The translations under genes were made by a program, and so were the position numbers. From Owenia fusiformis (Eukaryota > Annelida > Polychaeta > Sabellida > Oweniidae): a stretch of 64,000 nt of DNA. The stretch is taken from positions 5,051,375-5,115,374 of the forward strand of contig CAIIXF020000005.1 of the NCBI GenBank assembly GCA_903813345.2, written 5' to 3'. The notes under the pieces were generated by a model. That model saw only the letters and a list, made by a program, of their open reading frames with translations, made no database searches and was not told where the DNA came from. This document shows, piece by piece, positions 60,701 through 64,000 of the stretch; the stretch's first letter is position 1, and every line of letters begins with the position of its first letter.

Positions 60701-63700
60701 ATTTTTTTAAAACAACGCCGCCTGGTACCCACCTGCCCACTCATATGGCAATCTGCTTATGAATAATAAAAGTAAACCCAGAATTATATGTATACCCAAA
60801 TATGACGTCAATGGCATGATGTTTTAGGATTATAGACTATACCACCTCTCTTTTTTCTCACACGAACACCATTAGGAATATGCATGGATGCTACAACATG
60901 TGTGTAAATTACATATCATCACTCATGCATATCAAATGTAAAAACAAATGCAAGTGATAAAACATAAACATGCAAATGATATTGAAGACATGCAAGTGAT
61001 ACCGATTTTGTTTTCTCAGTTTGTGAGACTATAAAACATTTTCTGTATTTAACTGTATTCAAAATCTTTCCAAAAATTTTAAAAATAAGGAAACCACAAA
61101 ACGAATGGGAAAAACATTTTTTGAAAAATCATTTTAAAAGGCTAGGCACGGAGGCCTATTATTTACCAAATAGTAATATTCAATTGCAAGAAAAACTTCT
61201 AAATATAGATCATTTCATTAATTTTTGTACATTATACAATTCAAGCATGAAACATACTTTTAAGCAACTCAGCTGTAGAGAGTCCAAGCTGATCATCTAG
61301 ATCATACTTGCTATATGCATCAGTTAACGTCAGGTCCAGCATTGAGAGGCGCCTAGGGGTACCCGCGGGTGATATGTAGATGTCAGTTGGAGCACAAGAC
61401 AGATCGGACACAGTTCCATCCGAGTCCTCCTATAAAACAAATAGTTCCATCTTTAACAACTGAATTGGAATGAACACTTGGTAATTTCATTAGAAAATAT
61501 GGTTTCCAAGGAGTCATCACTTGAGCCATTAAAGGGATCTATTAACAAATCATCAGATAAGTAATGTGTAATATCAAGATATTTCTCCATATGTCAAAAC
61601 ATAATGTAATGTTTCAGAATATGTCATCAATGACATTTACTTGATTGTGAAAAACTGAGATGCCAGTATTTTGGGAAGAAGTGATTAACGAGATGGCAGG
61701 ACTATGCAAGACTAAAATGATGTGCTAAACGAACATTTGAAGCTGTGTCATTGCATTTGAAGCTGTGTCATTGCATTTGAAGCTGTGTCATTGCACTAAC
61801 ATCTTCATTGGAATCTTGCACCAGTGAATGGAAAATAGAGGACACGAAGATTGAATGAAGAAACAGAATTATGTTTGTACTTTTTATTTATTTATCATTA
61901 TCATTCAATTTTTTATTGTTTGTACCTGATCTGATCCCATATGTTGCTCTACATTGTCTTCCTCCAGGGCCATTTTGCCTTCCAGGAAGTCCTTAGAGAA
62001 CTCAATGCTATAGGGTACAAGGTAGGATTCCAGGTCAATTGGGTCTGGGTTGGGCACCATTCCTTCATACTTCACATAAGGGTCTTCTAATACATCAGAT
62101 TCTACAATAAAGATTGTATATATCTATGAAACTCAGTGATTGGGCATGGCTATTTGTTGTTCCATGACACTGGAATAAAATCCCCTAATTTTAGATTTTA
62201 GATGTGTGGTACTTTTTGAATGATCCTAATGGATTAAATTAATAAATACACTATCATCATTCGTTTCAACTAAGTTGAGCAGTTCACCAAATTTTTAATT
62301 TACATTGATATCAAGAAAAAATATATTTTTATTCCAACTGTGTTTTCATTATCAAACAATATGCTGTATTCAAATAACGAGTTATAAATGACTCATATTC
62401 TTTAAATCACACAATTCAGATTTTTGCAACTAACATGCAGTTATATTCTTCGGAAGATGATGTAATGAAACATATAAATGGTACATTGATCTGTTAATGA
62501 TTTTAGTGTAAAGGTTTCATACTCAAAGATGAAGCAAATAAACTGATGATGCAGTTCCTAAAATGCCGTGTGTCACAACATGCTTATACAGGGAGTTCAT
62601 TATAAGTCCTCGTAAAAATGCTTTAATTTTTCTAAATAGATTAGCAAAATTCTATTCCTTGAACCCTTTTTAGTACATATATGAGCGTACATGTACCTGT
62701 ACTATATTTTCTTCCTTAAAGATCAGAGATGTCCTTTTTAAAATTACAACACTTTTTCAAGATCTTTGTAAACACCCTGTATATAGAGTATGTATACAGA
62801 AAACCATAAATAAATGCAGCAATAACATTTAAATTTTTTACATTATAAATTCTTGCTTTGTTTATATCAATGTGAATTGAGACAACTTGTTGCTAAGAAA
62901 CCAAAAGTACAAAATAATCAGGTGCTTAAAATAGAAAAATTGGGCAAATCCGTTGTTTATAAAAAGGTGAAACATGCTTAAACTGCGTATCAATATTTGT
63001 CGTGATGCCACATACAGATGGCTGAAGATTCCAGAACACAAATACTCTTGAAATCATTGATATTATACATCTTTCGATGACATATGCAAAATGTCACATG
63101 CCATTTGTTACAGATGCCAAAAGCCGGACTCTAAACACCAACCGCCACCACAAAAAAAGTGGTGGTGACATAAAAATGCAGCCAGAGGTCCTCAGTGTTT
63201 TAGCTGATTTATCATAAAACTGAAATCATGACTACATGTAGGTGTATCGAAATTAACAGCTATAATCAGAATAATATTGTGATAAAGTAGATTGAACATG
63301 CAAATATGGAGACCTTTGGTACCATTCTGTCAATAGCAGTCCTATCCCTATAGAAACAAGATGCCATTCAACAATTAATAAATAAGAAATACTTTATTAA
63401 GTACAACCTCCAAATGCAGGGCTGCAGACATCCTCCACTCGGTTCCTCTCTATTACGAAGGAACAGTGTGGATGATCTGAAGCCCTGCATTTGGAGGATG
63501 CCAAACTACAAAGAATAAGATTAGTCTTGATATAGTCGACTTTTTACATAATTGACACACTTCTCCATCACCCAGGTATGTTTTCAAGACATTGAGCAAA
63601 TATCAAAATAGCAATACTATAAACAAAGAGTCTCGTTGAGATACGAAATTGAAAAAATTAATTTAAAAACATGGGGCCATTAACAGAAAGTTAAGAATTC

Positions 63701-63945
63701 GTAAAATCCATTGTTCTCTAACTATGACATTATTATATCCATAGTTACAACAACTGATTTACAAATTCGTAATTTTACAAAGTTTCTGTTAATGACCCAA
63801 TGGTTGTTTATAAGAATCTTTATATTCAATACTTTATCTTTGCCTATGACTAATAAATCCCAACTCATTACAAGTCCAAGAGCAGACTTACCCACTTCAT
63901 TCATGCAGTCATCATCAACTACATCTCTACTAAGTGTTGGGCACA
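30179..63945 (-). CDS. Unrecognised large multi-exon gene (5' end beyond the window)
   Basis: Twenty-three exons join with matching phases from 63892-63945 down to the TAA at 30179-30181: 61926-62101, 61258-61429, 56276-56433, 55970-56042, 55581-55730, 54841-55019, 54252-54386, 53300-53401, 51989-52069, 51023-51192, 44174-44291, 43412-43535, 42635-42799, 39731-40363, 35968-36402, 35646-35707, 33729-33787, 32966-33046, 32624-32739, 31378-31570, 30727-30867, 30179-30356. They give about 1,250 visible residues. The protein is hydrophilic, rich in Ser, Pro, Lys and Glu, and has no membrane segment or enzyme motif I can see. Only the C-terminal ~280 residues look like a compact conserved domain. 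I do not recognise the family. The exon chain is supported by every join being phase-compatible with GT-AG ends; a single gene is inferred, not proven. Confidence 0.75.
33269..33355 (-). tRNA. Selenocysteine tRNA (tRNA-Sec, anticodon UCA)
   Basis: This 87-nt gene decodes in-frame UGA as selenocysteine: it is charged with serine and converted on the tRNA. Read on the minus strand, the segment GCCTCAGTGGTCTGGGGTGC, then AGGCTTCAAACCTGTAGCTG, is essentially identical to animal tRNA-Sec, including the long D stem. The anticodon UCA sits in the AGGCTTCAAACCT loop. The long variable arm (CTGACTAGCGTCAG) and the T arm (GAGTGGTTCAATTCCACC... pattern) are intact. The acceptor stem pairs GCCGAGC with GCCCGGC, with one A-C mismatch, followed by discriminator G. 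A T-run (ATTTTCTC) follows the 3' end as a Pol III terminator. It lies in an intron of, and in the same orientation as, the large minus-strand gene. Confidence 0.96.
33370..33385 (-). promoter_or_regulatory. TATA box of the tRNA-Sec gene
   Basis: On the minus strand TATATATGATATAAAA lies 15-30 bases before the first tRNA base. Animal tRNA-Sec genes are transcribed by Pol III from an upstream (type 3) promoter with a TATA element near -25, so the position fits. I could not identify a proximal sequence element with confidence. Confidence 0.6.
34022..35534 (+). mobile_element. 5'-truncated LINE (non-LTR retrotransposon), C-terminal part of ORF2
   Basis: An uninterrupted frame of about 430 codons runs to the TAG at 35342. 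It opens just upstream of YADDIALIS (about 34072), the catalytic YxDD motif of reverse transcriptase, and continues through the thumb region (SNRWRYILHPDKCVALTYG). It ends with a Cys/His cluster, CICVLC...IDHFLNSC, typical of LINE ORF2 C-termini. The rest of the reverse transcriptase and the endonuclease are missing. The 3' end carries AAATAAATGA followed by ATA repeats (to about 35534). An open frame in a dead fragment implies a fairly recent insertion. It lies antisense in an intron of the large minus-strand gene. The clade is not assigned and no target duplication was found. Confidence 0.88.
35968..36402 (-). CDS. 435-bp exon of the unrecognised large gene
   Basis: The exon starts after TTTTTACAG and ends AAAAAG|GTATAG, phase 1 to phase 1. 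It encodes a polar segment beginning ELLEFDAASSIRIPGVD, followed by a Thr/Pro-rich stretch with a short internal repeat (GTPIGRLPTPMGRVATPG). It then has RMSPRDEEVLSETEKRMLLQ and RPSTSFHRRTESPASSQK. The repeated R-x-x-T-P motif resembles proline-directed phosphorylation sites, which is inference only. Confidence 0.75.
37373..37467. mobile_element. 95-bp MITE with GGCCCGTAGCCAGG termini and 5-bp target duplication
   Basis: Perfect 16-bp terminal inverted repeats, CAGGCCCGTAGCCAGG, bound the element. The flanks carry TGCAC at 37368-37372 and 37468-37472. The interior contains G-run and C-run stretches that also pair (GGGTTCACTGGGTTTGGGCG opposite AACCCCCCCC). Terminal sequences of this type are common in marine invertebrate repeats, from memory. 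A related fragment (TTACCTACGGGCCTG) lies near 50502-50516. Confidence 0.85.
37620..38665. repeat. 162-bp satellite-like tandem repeat, about 6.4 units
   Basis: AAATCCAAAATGGC recurs at 37671, 37833, 37995, 38157, 38319, 38481 and 38643, every interval being exactly 162 bases. Each unit contains CAGAATGCC, AATCAGATCTAGATTTTCAT, AATCATCCCTGAAAATTTGA, GGTTCACCT and a variant of ACGCGTAGACAAGACTTTAC. Since 162 is divisible by three, parts stay open as a frame (97 codons at 38246-38539); nothing suggests this frame is used. A decayed copy with the same landmarks occurs at about 60570-60700. Confidence 0.93.
38666..39250. repeat. Decayed satellite units ending in a GGAC microsatellite
   Basis: Degenerate pieces of the 162-bp unit (ATTCAAAATGGCTGACATG, AATCAGATCTAGAAT, ATCAAAATGGCCGAC, TCCCTGAAAATTTGAAGG) continue to about 39115. 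They are followed by GGACGGACGGAC-type repeats at about 39130-39183 and then by GGCCCCACACTATGTGGTGG and a duplicated TAGTGGGGACAT-type end. The order suggests one composite mobile repeat whose internal unit has been amplified. Confidence 0.6.
39731..40363 (-). CDS. 633-bp exon of the unrecognised large gene
   Basis: This is the largest exon of the gene. It begins after TATATTCCAG and ends ACACCTG|GTATGA, phase 1 to 1. It encodes a lysine-rich start (KSKLNKEHKAKAKDASSNHV), a helical charged part (KGAEAVKARVKTQKEDDFF), then a short Ser/Pro/Gln repeat region (KPQTPLGSRSQTPMGSQSHT). It finishes with MTPEEIIRSKLPHILPQADF and a His-rich stretch. An alternative reading without the donor would end at DDSKE-stop at 39705; the phase match to the next exon favours splicing. 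Confidence 0.75.
40364..42170 (-). other. Intron of the large gene without recognised features
   Basis: The interval is AT-rich. Short open frames of 60-67 codons have no coding character. I see no RNA gene, and no transposon with clear ends. Confidence 0.4.
42170..42515. repeat. Two tandem copies of a ~180-bp intronic repeat
   Basis: CTTATGAAAAAT.TAGAAATA at 42213 recurs at 42392, 179 bases on. GCAGGGGTAACGCTCAATTA at about 42303 recurs at about 42489, with extra A residues in an A-run explaining the larger spacing. The copies are strongly similar, implying a fairly recent duplication. Confidence 0.8.
42635..44291 (-). CDS. Three exons (44174-44291, 43412-43535, 42635-42799) of the unrecognised large gene
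   Basis: The upstream exon has a lysine patch (RSKKKKIPIGAMSVTSKK) and a Gly/Ser stretch. The middle exon is acidic and then basic (GEDESTTEHQGDAEAEN, ALTKKKKYGLDAGKDFGK). The third encodes ADALVNTVKRLMLQHNIKSP followed by a long acidic run (EEINEDNMSSFSDDVIEHDD). The third exon could also run on to a TAG at 42588 (ending VNVVEPN) if its donor CATG|GTATAG were skipped. That would give a short isoform lacking everything downstream. Confidence 0.72.
44880..45475. repeat. Imperfect duplication in the intron upstream of the nested gene
   Basis: GGGTAATCCCCTTCTTAGTT followed by TCCGATAAGAAATTCCTG (about 44928-44968) reappears at about 45363-45404. GCCAAGAAAATCTAGCAATT and TTTGTAAGCATTACT appear at about 45084 and again at 45413. 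This gives a duplicated module of roughly 330-430 bases with an internal deletion in the second copy. It ends about 225 bases before the start of the nested gene and could hold its promoter, but I see no specific element. Confidence 0.6.
45700..49835 (+). CDS. Nested gene for a membrane-anchored Lys/Glu-rich coiled-coil protein
   Basis: Exon 1 (45700-45808) joins exon 3 (47575-49835) in phase 1, giving 789 aa. The first exon encodes an N-terminal hydrophobic segment, HMQAFAIIGFLAVIVYLLIH (about 12-31), followed by a basic flank. The large exon encodes a long coiled coil with heptad-like Leu/Ile spacing and many K-E-N repeats (residues about 120-480). The Thr/Lys/Glu-rich C-terminus contains three near-identical ~49-residue repeats with CGPTKKELTKEENAESTNK. 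No enzyme domain is visible. The architecture (one N-terminal anchor plus a long rod) recalls kinectin or golgin-like tethers, but I claim no homology. The gene lies wholly inside an intron (44292-51022) of the large gene, on the opposite strand. A duplicated cassette exon lies at 46719-46808. Confidence 0.7.
46060..46495. repeat. Three tandem copies of a ~144-bp repeat inside the nested gene's intron
   Basis: AAAACCTTCAAA recurs at 46066, 46210 and 46355. Each unit contains AAGATGGCCACCC-like sequence, TAATCAGCTCTAGAACTTAA (variant in the third), ATCATGTGTGC, AAAATCCGATGAGTAG-like sequence and TTTTCCTGAAATAGCGATGA. It resembles the 162-bp satellite at 38 kb in organisation (ATGGCC plus ATCAGNTCTAGA), suggesting a related family. 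Confidence 0.85.
46719..46808 (+). CDS. Duplicated 90-bp cassette exon of the nested coiled-coil gene
   Basis: After AATTCTAG the exon reads (D)GDVPHVWNYPTLVRQQGYPS, then GVFSMGPPS, before CAG|GTATTA. The start of the exon at 47575 reads DGDVPHGRNNSDNPTLERQQ, then DYPDRVFSMAPPS, so the two are tandem copies about 856 bases apart. Both enter in phase 1 and the copy is exactly 90 bases, so it can be included or skipped without a frame change. Similarity continues past the donor (ATTGATAACCAAGAAAATG against ATTGTTGACAACCAACAAAATG). Without the donor the frame ends at a TAA near 46880. The donor is mediocre, so usage is uncertain. Confidence 0.6.
47135..47325. repeat. A-rich low-complexity tract
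   Basis: About 190 bases of GAAAAAATT and TGAAAAAA variations, with almost no C. It lies about 250 bases upstream of the large exon of the nested gene. Confidence 0.9.
49836..50015 (+). pseudogene. Degenerate continuation of the coiled-coil gene beyond its stop
   Basis: Beyond the TAG the sequence keeps the composition and vocabulary of the coding repeat in shifted frames. One reads NKLKKEENNEPTIIEREKEN, then FEIENIE, a stop, and EKEEQTSGTTTDE, a stop. This suggests the ancestral frame was longer and was cut by a frameshift and stops. It is now probably 3' UTR. Confidence 0.5.
50020..51022. other. Intronic interval
   Basis: No gene is supported. Several AATAAA sequences occur (for example near 50012 and 50862) and could serve the nested gene. 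A fragment related to the GGCCCGTAGCC MITE lies near 50502-50516. Confidence 0.35.
51023..56433 (-). CDS. Middle exon cluster of the unrecognised large gene (nine exons)
   Basis: Exons 56276-56433, 55970-56042, 55581-55730, 54841-55019, 54252-54386, 53300-53401, 51989-52069 and 51023-51192 lie here; the next exon downstream is at 44291. The first encodes a basic patch (TRRKKRRAAIVRF), an acidic patch (DKDDDLDFEMPKFGE) and a proline run (PTPTPSPPSTPPTPRSP). Then come an acidic segment (STEEEVSDAESEHS), FAGIKIDVNALMKSGKKPP, a basic Arg/Pro part (SGTRRPVRPPQDGSK) and Ser-rich pieces. Most exons have phase 0 borders and are low in complexity, which suits an intrinsically disordered scaffold. Acceptors are normal except the AAAG acceptor of 51989-52069, which lacks a good pyrimidine tract. 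My count of exons listed in this entry is eight; the cluster continues across the nested gene. Confidence 0.72.
51421..51915. repeat. 25-bp minisatellite, about 20 copies
   Basis: The unit ATAAAGTATACTCAACATAT followed by ACAAT repeats head to tail with very few differences (one T-to-A near 51690, one C-to-A near 51857). The near identity points to recent expansion and likely length polymorphism. It lies in an intron of the large minus-strand gene. Confidence 0.97.
55384..55536 (-). repeat. Minus-strand copy of the GTCACCACC repeat family
   Basis: Read on the minus strand it contains TATGTCACCAACGAAAGTGG near one end and GTCTGTAACAAATGGCAGG, then TTGTGACATTTTG, at the other. These are the ends of the copy at 20.7 kb. 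Confidence 0.6.
56624..59945. mobile_element. 3.3-kb foldback: two ~950-bp inverted arms of a decayed transposon-like repeat
   Basis: The left arm (about 56624-57571) is repeated inverted at about 58986-59945. Both carry ATAGCGAGATCAATAGTGCA at the outer end and GGGCGACGCCCACTTTTCAT internally. Both arms encode the same short frame (57145-57462 plus, 59103-59369 minus), including LDDD.LQQFDEWCADQVPKQF-like sequence and FPLYFQM. A third, more decayed relative lies at about 57485-58000, and further fragments fill the spacer. The spacer frame IREGNFPLYLQSIS...WFF.F..VNYA resembles a repetitive protein family common in invertebrate genomes; this is weak memory-based similarity. No target duplication was found. 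Confidence 0.7.
59946..61257 (-). other. Intron of the large gene with a decayed satellite fragment
   Basis: About 60570-60700 contains AAACTGGCTGCCTTAAAATA, then CCCAGCATGCCCAAAACT, and ATTTTCATGAAAAGAAACATCC-like sequence, a decayed relative of the 162-bp repeat. The rest shows no gene. Confidence 0.4.
61258..63945 (-). CDS. First three visible exons of the unrecognised large gene
   Basis: Exons 63892-63945, 61926-62101 and 61258-61429 encode CPTLSRDVVDDDCMNEVG, then EDPYVKYEGMVPNPDPIDLE and SYLVPYSIEFSKDFLEGKM, then an acidic region and a Ser/Thr-rich segment with TPRRLSMLDLTLTDAYSKYD and LDDQLGLSTAELLK. The second exon looks the most conserved because of its aromatic and proline content. 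The first visible exon enters in phase 1, so at least one more coding exon lies beyond the right edge. Confidence 0.72.
61734..61794. repeat. 20-bp direct repeat, three copies
   Basis: CATTTGAAGCTGTGTCATTG occurs three times in a row without mismatch. It lies in an intron of the large gene. Confidence 0.95.
62102..63406 (-). other. Intron of the large gene
   Basis: No gene is supported. A copy of the GTCACCACC family lies at about 63086-63177, and an AACACCCTGTATAT motif near 62770 resembles the end of a dispersed repeat also seen near 32560. Confidence 0.4.
63086..63177 (-). repeat. Short minus-strand copy of the GTCACCACC family
   Basis: On the minus strand it reads TTTTATGTCACCACCACTTT, then GGTGGCGGTTGGTGTTTAGA, and later CTGTAACAAATGGCATGTGA. 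This is a compact version with both ends and little interior. Confidence 0.6.
63407..63497. repeat. 91-bp hairpin with ~41-bp arms
   Basis: CCTCCAAATGCAGGGCT at the left is matched by AGCCCTGCATTTGGAGG at the right. The arms keep pairing inward (CATCCTCCACTCGGTTCCT opposite AGGAACAGTGTGGATGAT) to a loop of about 8 bases. No target duplication is visible. It could be a mini-foldback element or a microRNA-like precursor; nothing in the sequence decides between these. Confidence 0.8.
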
Positions 63946-64000
63946 CTGGAAATAAAGAATATATTCTTGTAATATTAATAACATGTACCTTACCAAAATT

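Overview
The window looks like a piece of an AT-rich invertebrate animal genome. Genes are split by GT-AG introns, encode metazoan families (CPEB, TMEM128, sideroflexin), and are surrounded by small DNA transposons, a LINE fragment and tandem repeats. I cannot fix the phylum from sequence alone. There are no operons or bacterial features.

Layout, left to right. 1-8.1 kb: first coding exon of a CPEB2/3/4-type translational regulator (minus strand) and the start of a long intron. 8.1-12 kb: intergenic with a ~220-bp repeat. 12-14.6 kb: complete four-exon TMEM128-like gene (minus), with a hAT-type MITE in intron 1. 15-16.7 kb: a ~560-bp foldback, a probable promoter and a tiny foldback. 16.3-27.8 kb: sideroflexin gene (plus), whose nine coding exons join in phase to give 326 aa. 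Its intron 5 has been taken over by a 49-copy tandem array of an 84-bp unit made from the start of the sixth coding exon plus its 3' splice site. An 812-bp transposon with a 6-bp target duplication splits the array.

30.2-63.9 kb: one large minus-strand gene that I do not recognise. It has 23 phase-compatible exons and about 1,250 visible codons, and its 5' end lies beyond the right edge. Its introns hold a selenocysteine tRNA gene, a 5'-truncated LINE, a 162-bp satellite, several MITEs, a 3.3-kb inverted repeat, and a nested plus-strand gene (45.7-49.8 kb) for a membrane-anchored coiled-coil protein with a duplicated cassette exon.

The genes show no evident shared pathway. The most unusual feature is the sideroflexin exon array. 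Every unit carries a 3' splice site and a donor-like GTATGT. Splicing one unit to another would create TAA exactly at the junction, whereas reading straight through stays in frame. The array could therefore act as a bank of poison exons or as a source of proteins with repeated 28-residue insertions. All exon joins were worked out by eye from splice signals, phase and remembered family sequences; no search was run.
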